Made by a program: the position numbers and the translations under genes
Origin: Telluribacter humicola
GTDB lineage: Bacteria > Bacteroidota > Bacteroidia > Cytophagales > Spirosomataceae
Length of the DNA stretch: 64,000 nt
Reading direction: 5' to 3'
Assembly: GCF_017355935.1 (NCBI RefSeq)
Contig: NZ_JAFIQT010000002.1
Location: 372,001-436,000 of the forward strand
Notes under the pieces: model-generated
What the model saw: only the letters and a program-made list of their open reading frames with translations
Told to the model about the DNA's origin: nothing
Databases searched by the model: none
Part shown: in pieces, positions 26,253-34,992 of the stretch
Position numbering within the stretch: the first letter of the stretch is position 1
How the letters are laid out: each line of letters opens with the position of its first letter

Positions 26253-27482
26253 TTATAGTAGCTCCTCCTGCGTACGTAGCAGATCATCCAGCGTCTCGCG
26301 ACGACGTACCAGGCGGGCCTGTCCGTTGTCAATGAGTACTTCGGCCGGACGTACCCGGGCGTTATAGTTAGAGCTCATCGTAAAGCCGTAGGCACCCGCG
26401 TTCAGGAAGGCAAGTACATCACCGGGCCGGACTTCGGGCAGTTCGCGATCGGTGGCAAACGTATCCGTTTCGCAGATATATCCGACTACCGTGTAGGTAC
26501 GCTTTTCGCCCTCCGGATTAGATACGTTCAGGATGTGATGGTAGGAGCCGTACATCATGGGGCGGATCAGGTGGTTGAGGCCGGAGTCAACGTGTACGAA
26601 AAAGCGTGCGGGATCATCTTTCAGTACGGTTGCTGTAACCAGCAGGTGGCCCGACTCACTAACCAGAAACTTACCCGGCTCAAACCACAGCTCCAGTTCA
26701 CGGCCGTAGCGGGCGCAGAAGTCCTTAAATCCGGCGGTGATCTGCTGACCGAGCGTTTTCATATCGGTCAGGGTATCCTCAGGGTGGTATGATACCTTGA
26801 AGCCTCCCCCCATATCAATCACTTCCAGATCCGGGAACTGCATAGCGGCTTCAAAAATAACGCTGGCCGCCCGCAGGAAAGGCTCCGCCTCCTTGATATC
26901 CGAACCCGTGTGCTGGTGCAGTCCAACAACCTTGATGTTGTACTTCTGTACGGTGGCAATAACTTTATCCAGCAGGGCTACTGATATACCAAACTTAGAG
27001 TCGGTATGGGCGGTCATGATCTTGATATTACCGCCGGCGGCTACGTTGGGTTTCAGGCGGATGAGGCAGGGCTTGCTGTTGCCGTAGGTTTGGCCAAACC
27101 ACTCGAGCAGGGGCAGACTGTCTACATTCACAGTAGCACCTTCTTCTACTGCCGTGCTTACTTCGTGGTAAGGTACTCCACTGGGCGTAAAAGTGATCTG
27201 GTGGCCTTCGTAGCCTACCCGACGTCCCATGGCGAATTCGCCCGGTGATACTACGTCCAGCTCTACGCCCAGCTCACGCATCAGGCGCAGGACAGCCAGG
27301 TTAGTATTGGCTTTGCAGGCGTATTTAATTTTCATTTTAACGCCGGCAAAGGCATCCTGTAGCTCCTGTACCTTCCTGCGGATGGTACCGCCATCGTATA
27401 CATAAAGGGGGGAGCCATACTGCTGGCACAGCTCAACGGGATTGACTCCCTGAATTGAATATTGGTTATCTATGACTTGCAT
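26253..27482 (-). CDS. lysA: Diaminopimelate decarboxylase
   Basis: A 409-residue PLP enzyme that converts meso-diaminopimelate to lysine, the last step of lysine synthesis. The PLP lysine is in KYACKANTNL (near residue 55), HQHTGSDI and VIDMGGGFKV lie in the alanine-racemase-type barrel, EPGKFLVSESG is the substrate motif, and the C-terminal cysteine is in ICETDTFA. GAYGFTMSSNYNARVRPAE completes the C-terminal beta domain. It stands between pyrF and truC on the same strand, with its own terminator. Confidence 0.95.
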   Translation of the reverse strand: MQVIDNQYSIQGVNPVELCQQYGSPLYVYDGGTIRRKVQELQDAFAGVKMKIKYACKANTNLAVLRLMRELGVELDVVSPGEFAMGRRVGYEGHQITFTPSGVPYHEVSTAVEEGATVNVDSLPLLEWFGQTYGNSKPCLIRLKPNVAAGGNIKIMTAHTDSKFGISVALLDKVIATVQKYNIKVVGLHQHTGSDIKEAEPFLRAASVIFEAAMQFPDLEVIDMGGGFKVSYHPEDTLTDMKTLGQQITAGFKDFCARYGRELELWFEPGKFLVSESGHLLVTATVLKDDPARFFVHVDSGLNHLIRPMMYGSYHHILNVSNPEGEKRTYTVVGYICETDTFATDRELPEVRPGDVLAFLNAGAYGFTMSSNYNARVRPAEVLIDNGQARLVRRRETLDDLLRTQEELL

Positions 27483-27538
27483 TTGTATACGAGTACTTAC
27501 TATAATGACTTATGTTAATTAGGTAGAGTGAGGAGGGC

Positions 27539-28366
27539 TTATTTCAGAAACTGATCCAGGTAAGAGGCCATCTCCTGCTGCATCCGTTGCGCTTCCTTAC
27601 GAGCCTCATCAGCAAAGTCGGCACCATTGCCCGCATAGAGGATACTGCGTGAGGCATTGACCAGTAGCCCGCAGTGGGCGTTCATGCCGTAGCGTGATAC
27701 TTCTTCCAGGCTTCCTCCCTGTGCTCCTACACCGGGTACCAGCAAAAAATGATCGGGTACTATGGAACGGATCTGTTCCAGAGCAGTTGCCTGCGTGGCG
27801 CCTACCACGTACATCATCCGGTCAGCGCCCGCCCAGGTCTGCGAGGTGCGCAGGACCTGTTCGTACAGAGTACCATCGGAATTGGTCAATCGCTGGAAGT
27901 CGGCACTACCGGCGTTAGAGGTCAGTGCCAGCAGGATCACCCACTTACCCTCAAAGTCCAGAAAGGGTGTCACCGAGTCCTGACCCATATAAGGAGCTAC
28001 TGTCACTGAGTCAAAATCCAATCCGGACGAAGCAGGATCAAAAAAGGTACGGGCGTAAAGGCCCGAGGTATTTCCTATATCCCCCCGCTTGGCATCGGCT
28101 ATGGTGAATTGGCTCTCAGGTATATACTCGAGCGTTTTCTGCAGGCTTTCCCAGCCACGGGCGCCCATGGCTTCGTAGAAAGCGATATTGGGCTTATAAG
28201 CCACGCAGTAGTCAGCGGTGGCGTCTATGATCTGGCGGTTAAATTCAAAGACAGGATCGGCCTCGTTGTGAAGGTGGGCGGGTATCTTGCGGATGTCGGT
28301 ATCCAGCCCCACGCAGAGATAGGATTTTTTCTGCTGTATATGTTGAAAAAGCTCTTGGTAGGTCAT
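27539..28366 (-). CDS. pyrF: Orotidine 5'-phosphate decarboxylase, type 2
   Basis: A 275-residue enzyme that forms UMP from OMP, the last step of de novo pyrimidine synthesis. The N-terminus [17 protein letters not shown] and the catalytic motif [11 protein letters not shown], with the Asp-Lys-Asp constellation, mark the type 2 (longer) Pyr[15 protein letters not shown] is the phosphate-binding loop. It is upstream of lysA by 56 bp on the same strand. The other pyrimidine gene in the window, pyrB, is far away at 43744. Confidence 0.94.
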   Translation of the reverse strand: MTYQELFQHIQQKKSYLCVGLDTDIRKIPAHLHNEADPVFEFNRQIIDATADYCVAYKPNIAFYEAMGARGWESLQKTLEYIPESQFTIADAKRGDIGNTSGLYARTFFDPASSGLDFDSVTVAPYMGQDSVTPFLDFEGKWVILLALTSNAGSADFQRLTNSDGTLYEQVLRTSQTWAGADRMMYVVGATQATALEQIRSIVPDHFLLVPGVGAQGGSLEEVSRYGMNAHCGLLVNASRSILYAGNGADFADEARKEAQRMQQEMASYLDQFLK

Positions 28367-28414
28367 GATGCGTGAAATAATTCGCCGAAATTACAACCTC
28401 TACCAATAGATTCA

Positions 28415-28422
28415 TAAATTTG
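28415..28422 (+). promoter_or_regulatory. Putative Bacteroidota -7 promoter element (TAAATTTG)
   Basis: The octamer matches TAnnTTTG exactly and lies 51 bp upstream of the rfbC start codon in the divergent gap between pyrF and rfbC. The -33 element is weak. Only a motif match. Confidence 0.45.
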
Positions 28423-28472
28423 CGCGGAGATTACCTGTGCAAGTAAGATTTTAATTAATTAATCGAACATCT

Positions 28473-29006
28473 ATGCAGATTCGCGAAACGTCAATTAAAG
28501 GATTAGTCGAAATATTTCCGAGGGTATTTGAGGACGAGAGAGGGGCGTTTTTTGAATCATACAATGAGGAGACGTATAGTAAAGCCGGATTGCCTACCAA
28601 CTTTGTTCAGGACAACCAGTCTTTCTCGATCAAAGGAGTCCTTAGAGGGCTACATTTCCAGAATGCTCCCTTTGCGCAGGGTAAGCTCGTGAGGGTGATC
28701 AGCGGCCGGGTACTGGATGTAGCCGTTGATATTCGTCCCGATTCACCTACTTTCGGAAAATATGAAGTATTTGAGCTGGATGGAAAAAGGAATAACCTGG
28801 CTTATATACCCGAAGGTTTCGCCCACGGATTTGTGACGCTGGAAGACACCATTTTTAGCTATAAGTGTACCAACCTGTATAGTAAAGCTTCGGAGTCAGG
28901 TATAATCTGGAATGATCCGGATCTGGCTATTGACTGGGGTGTCAAAGATCCTATTGTATCCGAAAAAGATATAGTGTTACCTACCTTCAAATCCTTATTT
29001 GCTTAA
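28473..29006 (+). CDS. rfbC: dTDP-4-dehydrorhamnose 3,5-epimerase
   Basis: A 177-residue cupin-fold epimerase of the dTDP-L-rhamnose pathway that feeds surface polysaccharide. It shows FEDERGAFFESY, the NQSFSIKGVLRGLHFQ motif with the catalytic His, VRVISGRVLDVAVDIR with the Asp of the dyad, and FAHGFVTLEDT. It is complete and ends at a good terminator. The rfbA, rfbB and rfbD partners are not in the window, so the locus is split. The following gene is a CpsB-like phosphatase, another polysaccharide-related function. Confidence 0.93.
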   Translation: MQIRETSIKGLVEIFPRVFEDERGAFFESYNEETYSKAGLPTNFVQDNQSFSIKGVLRGLHFQNAPFAQGKLVRVISGRVLDVAVDIRPDSPTFGKYEVFELDGKRNNLAYIPEGFAHGFVTLEDTIFSYKCTNLYSKASESGIIWNDPDLAIDWGVKDPIVSEKDIVLPTFKSLFA

Positions 29007-29053
29007 CAGTAGGAACTGCTAATAGTACAATAAATATACCATAAAATAGCCTT

Positions 29054-29089
29054 ATCCTGTAATCCAGCAGATTACAGGATATTTTTTTT
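29054..29089 (+). terminator. Rho-independent terminator after rfbC
   Basis: ATCCTGTAATC (29054-29064) and GATTACAGGAT (29070-29080) form a perfect 11-bp stem, followed by eight T residues at 29082-29089. It separates rfbC from the sigma-54-driven phosphatase gene. Confidence 0.9.
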
Positions 29090-29111
29090 AATACAATTTT
29101 CTGCTTCAGAT

Positions 29112-29127
29112 TGGCACGCTCATTGCC
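29112..29127 (+). promoter_or_regulatory. Sigma-54 (RpoN) promoter
   Basis: The sequence TGGCACGCTCATTGCC matches the TGGCAC-N5-TTGC consensus, with GG at 29113-29114 and GC at 29125-29126 in the required 10-nt spacing. Transcription would start near 29138, 13 bp before the phosphatase ATG. It needs an enhancer-binding activator, which is not in this window. Confidence 0.75.
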
Positions 29128-29150
29128 CAGATAAAGTCAAATTCCTCTAT

Positions 29151-29915
29151 ATGACTTTTTCTTTTTTTTCTCGTAAATCCAATTCAGTGGCAAGTTACGG
29201 AAAGCCCATTTCATCAATAAGAGTAGACGTTCATGCACATATATTACCCGGCTTAGACAACGGAGCTCCGCTGCTGGACAACAGCATCCGGATGGCCCAG
29301 GTGCTTGTAGATGCCGGTATCACCAGAGTAGTTGCTACGCCCCACATCATGAAGGGGTACTATGAAAACTCGTTGCCGCGTATCCAGCAGGCCAAGGCCG
29401 AATTGGTGGAGGAGCTAAAGAGGCGGAAAATTACCCTTGTGGTAGACTTGGCGGCGGAGTATTACGTAGGAGAAGAACTGTTGCATCAGGTAAATGAGGG
29501 AGAACCCCTGCTCACCTTTGGGGTGCGGGGAAAAAAGCCCTATTTACTGATGGAAACAGGTATACTGGAAGAGCCTAAAGAACTGGAAGCCCTGATACAG
29601 GGTCTGGTAAAACGTAATATCGTTCCTTTGCTGGCACATCCCGAACGATACGTGTACCTTCAGAATAACTTCGAAAGGGCTATTGAATTATTCAGAATGG
29701 GAGTACTTTTTCAGGTGGACTGGCAGTCGTTCCACGGCCGAGAAGATCGGCACATCCAAAAATTCGTCGAACGAATGGTAGACTACCGGATGGTTTCCTT
29801 TGTGGGTACCAACCTCCGAAACGAAGACCAGATGCCGCAACTCATAGATGCCGCCAGCCAGCCTTACTTTCGCCTCATGACTGAGATTGGGTTGCTCAAT
29901 AATGAACTCAGATAG
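29151..29915 (+). CDS. CpsB/YwqE-like PHP-domain tyrosine-protein phosphatase, altered metal motif
   Basis: A 254-residue PHP-fold protein like the CpsB/YwqE phosphatases, which dephosphorylate tyrosine kinases controlling polysaccharide export. Metal residues present are His28 and His30 (VHAHILPG), His65 (ATPHIM), Glu103 (AAEYYV), Glu135 (LLMETG) and His163 (LAHPERY). The last motif, normally D-x-H, reads GTNLRN, with Asn221 and Arg223 replacing two ligands. The residue after LPGLD is Asn instead of the usual Asp. Activity may be weakened or altered. It stands behind a sigma-54 promoter, with no kinase gene adjacent. Confidence 0.85.
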   Translation: MTFSFFSRKSNSVASYGKPISSIRVDVHAHILPGLDNGAPLLDNSIRMAQVLVDAGITRVVATPHIMKGYYENSLPRIQQAKAELVEELKRRKITLVVDLAAEYYVGEELLHQVNEGEPLLTFGVRGKKPYLLMETGILEEPKELEALIQGLVKRNIVPLLAHPERYVYLQNNFERAIELFRMGVLFQVDWQSFHGREDRHIQKFVERMVDYRMVSFVGTNLRNEDQMPQLIDAASQPYFRLMTEIGLLNNELR

Positions 29916-29961
29916 GCCTGATCAATGGCAGTAGAGTAGGAGAGCATGTCTCTATAACCTC

Positions 29962-30642
29962 CTACTTCTCATACATCTCTTCAAGTACTTTTTTTGCCAC
30001 TTTTCGGGCCGAGTTAGGGTTCTGTCCCGTCACGAGCCGCTCATCTACTTCAATAAACTGGACAAAAGGAATCATCCCTTTTGTATAATGGGCGCCACTC
30101 TCAGTGAGCTTGTCTTCCAGATAAAAAGGTACTTCGGCGACAAAGCTTACCAGTTTTTCCTCCACATTAGAGAATCCGGTCAGGTACTTGTCCTTGATAA
30201 ACAGGGTACCGTCAGACAGGGTTACGTTCAGAAGCCCACTTAGTCCGTGACATACCGCGGCTACCATGCCGTAACTTTCGTAGATGGAGCGGGTGATGGC
30301 CTGTAGCTCGGTGTTATCGGGGAAGTCCCACATGGTACCATGTCCGCCCGTATAGTAGACTAGCCGGTAGTCATTGGGGTTAATATCGGATGGTTTCAAC
30401 GAGTTTTCCAGCTTTTGACGAAAAGTCTGATCGTCATAGTATTTACGGTTGGTTTCGTCCTTAAGGTCCAGGCTCCGCTCATCCAGGGGGATGACTCCCC
30501 CCTTTGGACTTACCAGATCCATCTGTATCCCACGGCGGGCCAGTTCGTCATAAAAGTGGGTAAGTTCGCTCAGCCACAGGCCGGTTTTGCCGGACTTGGT
30601 GGGGTAGGTACTATGGTTGGTACAAACGATAAGGGCTTTCAT
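29962..30642 (-). CDS. DJ-1/PfpI family protein (type 1 glutamine amidotransferase domain)
   Basis: A 226-residue DJ-1/PfpI-superfamily protein of the Hsp31-like subgroup. The nucleophile elbow is AAVCHGLSG with the conserved Cys; the preceding YYTGGHGTMWDFPDN strand and the N-terminal STYPTKSGKTGLWLSELTHFYD are typical. Relatives act as chaperones or glyoxalase-like enzymes against methylglyoxal; the exact role is unknown here. ATG at 30642 (MKALIVCT) was used. It follows the polyferredoxin gene by 81 bp on the same strand and might share its transcript. Confidence 0.85.
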   Translation of the reverse strand: MKALIVCTNHSTYPTKSGKTGLWLSELTHFYDELARRGIQMDLVSPKGGVIPLDERSLDLKDETNRKYYDDQTFRQKLENSLKPSDINPNDYRLVYYTGGHGTMWDFPDNTELQAITRSIYESYGMVAAVCHGLSGLLNVTLSDGTLFIKDKYLTGFSNVEEKLVSFVAEVPFYLEDKLTESGAHYTKGMIPFVQFIEVDERLVTGQNPNSARKVAKKVLEEMYEK

Positions 30643-30723
30643 GGCGTCGATGAGTAGGAATAGTTTGTTCCGAAAAATAGGAAAAAACAAACTAACTCCG
30701 AAGGTTTGCCCATTATCAAAGCG

Positions 30724-32298
30724 TTAGTTCTGTGAGCCGGTAGTGCGAGCCTGAGTTTTTATCACAGGCATGTCATTGCCCATGAGTACCTCCGGTGCGA
30801 TCATTACCCGGCTGCCCGGTTCAGCATTTTCAAGATTAAGTACCCCCCGTGGACACACCGCCGAGCAGATACCGCAGCCTACACAGGAAGCCCGAACTAC
30901 ATCCTGGCCCCGCTGAGCGTACCAGCGTACATCAATCCCCATCTCGCAGTAGGTAGAGCAATTGCCGCAGGAGATACACTGACCTCCGTTGGTCGTGATC
31001 CGGAAGCGCGACTTGAACCGCTGTACGATACCAATGTAAGCCGCCAGCGGACACCCGTACCGGCACCACACCCGGTTACCCATAAGCGGGTAAAAACCAA
31101 CCCCCACTACGCCTGAAAACAGCGCTCCGATCCAGAACCCATAGATGCTGCGCACACTGTAGCTGCTGATAGGACCAATATTGGACTGACCGGTAAAGTA
31201 GGTATAGAGTACCATCGCCGTCATAACCACCACAAAAACCAAGACGCCATACACCATATACCGCTCCACCTTCCAGGCCTTGAGGGACTTGTCGGAGAGC
31301 TGGCGGTAAGGGTCGCCGAGGGTTTCGGCCAGGCCACCGCAGCCACACACCCATGAGCAATACCAGCGCTTACCATAGAGGTACGTAAATAAGGGGACTC
31401 CAATTGTGAATAGTGCTATTCCCCATACCAGCATGAAAAGACCCAACTGGCCACTACTGGTGAGAGAGTCGAGGTGCCACTCAAAGAAAAAGTCATAGTC
31501 AAGCGGCCACATATTCTTGAAGTCGTAGTAGGGTAGGCTCAGGCTGATGAGTATTTCGGCAATGATAAAGGCAAAAGACAGCTGGAAGAACATAACCGAT
31601 ACCGTACGTACCTGCTGATAGCGGTTGTGACGGTATTTGATGAGCATCCGGACTCCCATCACCAGGATGGCCAACGTATACAATGTTCCGTACAGAAACC
31701 ACTGCCCGGCCGGAGTACCGCTGAGTACCCTACTGAGCGGGTCAACGAGCAGCGTCCAATTGACGATGTACTGGGGAAAGAAATAGATGACTATATAGAA
31801 CAGGATCAAAAAGGTACCAATGATGATTCCCACCCAGCCCCGTGAGGTAGCCGGATTGTGGTAGATATTATCGTTTTTGTTACCCGGTAATTTCCGCAGA
31901 CCTGCCAGTATATAAATCAGCGCGCCCACTATGGACAATCCAATACTCGCCCAAAACAGCAATAAGTTAGAGTCACGGATATAGCCATGCGAAGCCGCCT
32001 TGGTAAGGGCAAAGGCATAGCTGTCGTTGATGACCTTATCCATCTGGTTCTGGACCTTGTACCCTTCATTGACCTGCTCAATGGTATGACTCAAATCTTT
32101 ATTAAAACCAAAAGGTGTATCATAGGTCTTGTTGAGCATGGGCGCCAGCGAAGAGTGTAACTGCTCGTAATGCTCGGGCTTCAGGTTGTCTTTCAGGACC
32201 TGATCGGTCAGCGTAAATTTTCCCATCGTCAGGGTCGCTATCCAGACCAGAAACCCAATAATGAAAAGGCCCAGGCCGATTCTCTGTATTTTATTCAT
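30724..32298 (-). CDS. Membrane polyferredoxin (NapH/NosR-like 4Fe-4S protein)
   Basis: A 524-residue membrane iron-sulfur protein. One N-terminal helix (7-26) precedes an extracytoplasmic stretch (about 30-105), then several helices with the paired cysteine motifs CSWVCGC and CRYGCP typical of NapH/NosR-type proteins. The C-terminal part holds two 4Fe-4S motifs, CISCGNCSTYC and CVGCGICSAVCP, on the cytoplasmic side. It probably passes electrons between the FAD oxidoreductase encoded 86 bp upstream and a membrane or periplasmic acceptor. No denitrification gene is nearby, so the acceptor is unknown. Confidence 0.85.
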   Translation of the reverse strand: MNKIQRIGLGLFIIGFLVWIATLTMGKFTLTDQVLKDNLKPEHYEQLHSSLAPMLNKTYDTPFGFNKDLSHTIEQVNEGYKVQNQMDKVINDSYAFALTKAASHGYIRDSNLLLFWASIGLSIVGALIYILAGLRKLPGNKNDNIYHNPATSRGWVGIIIGTFLILFYIVIYFFPQYIVNWTLLVDPLSRVLSGTPAGQWFLYGTLYTLAILVMGVRMLIKYRHNRYQQVRTVSVMFFQLSFAFIIAEILISLSLPYYDFKNMWPLDYDFFFEWHLDSLTSSGQLGLFMLVWGIALFTIGVPLFTYLYGKRWYCSWVCGCGGLAETLGDPYRQLSDKSLKAWKVERYMVYGVLVFVVVMTAMVLYTYFTGQSNIGPISSYSVRSIYGFWIGALFSGVVGVGFYPLMGNRVWCRYGCPLAAYIGIVQRFKSRFRITTNGGQCISCGNCSTYCEMGIDVRWYAQRGQDVVRASCVGCGICSAVCPRGVLNLENAEPGSRVMIAPEVLMGNDMPVIKTQARTTGSQN

Positions 32299-32384
32299 TT
32301 TATGAAAATCTATATGTAAAGCTTGGTGAGTAGGCTTGGACTCTATGTACAGAGCGTTTAAGCGAGTACTATAGCACTAGTAAA

Positions 32385-33722
32385 TCAGGAGAAAAGTCGG
32401 CTAAAGAATGACTTCTTTCCCCTCTGTAATACAACGTGTTCGGACTGGCTGCTGTTGTAGGCCTGCACAATCTCCTCCTCGTAACGTCTGAAAAACTCCG
32501 GATCAAAATGTACCTCTCTCAGGTGAGCAAGCGCATCATTAATAGATCGCCCCTCCTTGATCCATCGATCGCATACCTCATGCCGTAGCCGCAGTCCCAG
32601 AGCGTTAAAACCAACTACCGCGCCTGACCCTTTTTTATAATTTATTCGCAGGGCTACCCGGCCGTTGGAATGCTCCCAGTAGAACGTATCGGTATCGTCT
32701 GGTAAGGGAACTGTCACTTCTCCGTAGGTCTGGTACTCAATATCAAAGAACTTGGCAGAGTTGAAGAAAATACCCGGTGTATAAGTCGTGCGGGAACCAC
32801 ATATAGTACGGGCTACGGTTTCACCCATAATCCGGCCGGTGTACCAGATTTGCTCCACAGCTTTGCGTCCGGCCGGAGGCTGGCGATGCTGGGCGCAGTC
32901 ACCAATGGCGTATACATCGGGCAGGTTTGTTTCCAGGTACTCATTCACCAGTATCCCCCGATCCGTTTCCAGTGCTGTATCCGCCAGGATACGTATAAAT
33001 GGATGTACCCCCACCGACAGGCACACAAACTGGCACTCGATGGTCTCCCCATTGGTAGTGACAATGCTCCCGACCTTCTTACCGCTACTATCAGGTCTGA
33101 TTTCGGCTAGTTCCCTATTAAGCCGGAGATCAATGCTGTGTTCCTGAATGTGTCGGGTAACCAGAGCTGACTCTTCGGTCGGCAGTACGTGGTTCCAATA
33201 CGACTCTTCCCGGACCAGGAGCGTGACCTCTATGCCCCGGCTCAGGAGCATCTCGGCCATTTCTACTCCGATTAGCCCGCCTCCTACTATGACACCTCTC
33301 TTGATACCATGAGTATATACTTCCATTTTTTCCAGATCCTGATAGCTATACAGCCCCTGAACGCCCTCCAGATCCTGTCCCGGCCAGCTAAACCGGTTGG
33401 GCTCTGATCCAACAGCCAGAATAAGTATATCATAGGTAAGGGGAGCTTCCCCCACCAGAACGAGCTCCTTCTTGTCAAACTCTATGCGACTGACCCAGGC
33501 TTTCTTCAACTCAATCCGGTTTTTTCCCCAGAAATGGTCTTCATAAGGCTTGGTGTGCTCGTACTTCATATGCCCCATGTATATGTACATCAGGGCTGTA
33601 CGCGAAAAAAAGTGCTCAGTTTCACCCGATATAACGGTGATGCGATGGTTACTATGCTTACGGATATGGCGGGCTGCTGTAATACCGCTGATGCCATTTC
33701 CGAGGATTACAATATGTTTCAT
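32385..33722 (-). CDS. NAD(P)/FAD-dependent oxidoreductase (nitrite reductase/ferredoxin reductase-like)
   Basis: A 445-residue pyridine-nucleotide disulfide-type flavoprotein without signal peptide. The FAD motif is GNGISGITAARH near the N-terminus, the NAD(P) motif is GVIVGGGLIGVEMAEML, and the second FAD motif is VYAIGDCAQH. It lacks the CxxxxC redox pair, so it resembles rubredoxin or ferredoxin reductases and the NirB FAD domain. It is the first gene of a likely operon with a polyferredoxin, implying electron transfer between NAD(P)H and iron-sulfur clusters at the membrane. Confidence 0.85.
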   Translation of the reverse strand: MKHIVILGNGISGITAARHIRKHSNHRITVISGETEHFFSRTALMYIYMGHMKYEHTKPYEDHFWGKNRIELKKAWVSRIEFDKKELVLVGEAPLTYDILILAVGSEPNRFSWPGQDLEGVQGLYSYQDLEKMEVYTHGIKRGVIVGGGLIGVEMAEMLLSRGIEVTLLVREESYWNHVLPTEESALVTRHIQEHSIDLRLNRELAEIRPDSSGKKVGSIVTTNGETIECQFVCLSVGVHPFIRILADTALETDRGILVNEYLETNLPDVYAIGDCAQHRQPPAGRKAVEQIWYTGRIMGETVARTICGSRTTYTPGIFFNSAKFFDIEYQTYGEVTVPLPDDTDTFYWEHSNGRVALRINYKKGSGAVVGFNALGLRLRHEVCDRWIKEGRSINDALAHLREVHFDPEFFRRYEEEIVQAYNSSQSEHVVLQRGKKSFFSRLFS

Positions 33723-33869
33723 GCTGGAGGTGGTAGCCTGTAGACCAGGCGGGCGAAGTGTGTACTACGTTTTGGCTGATTTACTTCTGTGCGACTAATT
33801 TAGGTAACATACGATCAAAGTACTACATTTAGATCGTGTAATCCCAATTACCTCCATTAGCCATTACCC

Positions 33870-34262
33870 ATGAACAAGAGAACTAATTTTGCTTCGGGTG
33901 CCCCCTGGGAATCAATAGTAGGGTATTCGAGAGCCGTTCGCATCGGCCATGTCGTAGAGGTAACCGGTACAGTAGCCTCTTGTGAGGGGAAAGTTGTCGG
34001 TGAAAACAATATGTACGAGCAGGCCCGCTACGCGCTTGAAAAGATCGGAACTGTACTGGCCGAGGCTGGAGCCACTTACGCAGACGTAGTCCGAACCCGT
34101 ATGTTTGTGACGGATATCAGCTTGTGGGAAGAAGCAGGAAGGGCGCACGGCGAAGTATTCAGCCAGATACGCCCTTGTACCACTATGGTGGAGGTATCAG
34201 CACTGATAGCTCCTGAATATATGATCGAAATTGAGGCTACCGCCTACATCCCGGATGCATGA
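33870..34262 (+). CDS. RidA/YjgF family protein
   Basis: A 130-residue Rid-family protein. RidA itself hydrolyses reactive enamine/imine intermediates made by PLP enzymes. The C-terminal arginine-bearing DVVRTRMFVTDISLWEE and the RPCTTMVEVSALIAPEYMIEIEATA segment are typical, though substitutions place it in a Rid subgroup other than archetypal RidA. It is read alone. Its stop codon ends at 34262 and the convergent response regulator's stop begins at 34263, so no terminator fits between them. Confidence 0.87.
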   Translation: MNKRTNFASGAPWESIVGYSRAVRIGHVVEVTGTVASCEGKVVGENNMYEQARYALEKIGTVLAEAGATYADVVRTRMFVTDISLWEEAGRAHGEVFSQIRPCTTMVEVSALIAPEYMIEIEATAYIPDA

Positions 34263-34913
34263 CTAGATCAAATGATTTTTATAGGCAAATGCTACTGCAG
34301 CGGCGGTATTCTTGGTGCCGGTTTTTTCCAGGATACGCAGACGGTGTCCTTCCACAGTACGGGAGCTTATAAAAAGCTTCTCACTAATCTCGGTCGTTGA
34401 CAAGCCATCGCAAAGAAGCTGCAGTACTTCCTGCTCCCGGTTAGACAGACCCACGTTGCTGGCGCTGTTAAAGAACGGCTGCTTGGTAGGCATGCGGTTC
34501 ACCATTTTGCGGTGCATGGCTCTGGATACAAAGTCGCTATAGTAAAAACCCTCTTCGGATACCCGACGTATGGCCTTTTCAACCTCATCGGGGGATGTAT
34601 CCTTAAGCAGATAGCCCTGTACTCCTTTTTCAAGCATATGTATAACGAAGCGGTCTTCGTCGTACATAGAAACTACTATGACTTTGACATCAGGATACTT
34701 TTCAAAAATAATCTCCGTAGCCTGCATTCCATCCATGACAGGCATCTGCAGATCCATCAGCACAATATCCGGCATATTAGTAGGAAGCTTGTCAAGTAGT
34801 TCCTGTCCGTTCGAAGCCTCCAGCACAAACTCAAAATCGGGTACGGCGTTCAGCATAGAGATGAACCCCTTCCGGAACAATTCATGATCGTCAGCAATAG
34901 CTAATTTTAGCAT
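34263..34913 (-). CDS. NarL/FixJ-family response regulator
   Basis: A 216-residue two-component response regulator. The receiver domain has the acidic pair Asp8-Asp9, the phospho-acceptor Asp54 in VLMDLQMP and a conserved KD in YLLKD. The C-terminal LuxR-type helix-turn-helix is LSNREQEVLQLLCDGLSTTEISEKLFISSRTVEGH. ATG at 34913 was chosen because MLKLAIADD begins the receiver fold; an ATG at 34967 would add 18 residues. It is the third gene of an operon with a 7-TM protein and a histidine kinase. Confidence 0.93.
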   Translation of the reverse strand: MLKLAIADDHELFRKGFISMLNAVPDFEFVLEASNGQELLDKLPTNMPDIVLMDLQMPVMDGMQATEIIFEKYPDVKVIVVSMYDEDRFVIHMLEKGVQGYLLKDTSPDEVEKAIRRVSEEGFYYSDFVSRAMHRKMVNRMPTKQPFFNSASNVGLSNREQEVLQLLCDGLSTTEISEKLFISSRTVEGHRLRILEKTGTKNTAAAVAFAYKNHLI

Positions 34914-34992
34914 ATTAGTATTCTTGTAATCGTACGTTTCTTTATGGTCAGGAATAATATGTAGCATAAATTAACAGTGTAGTCGTATGATA

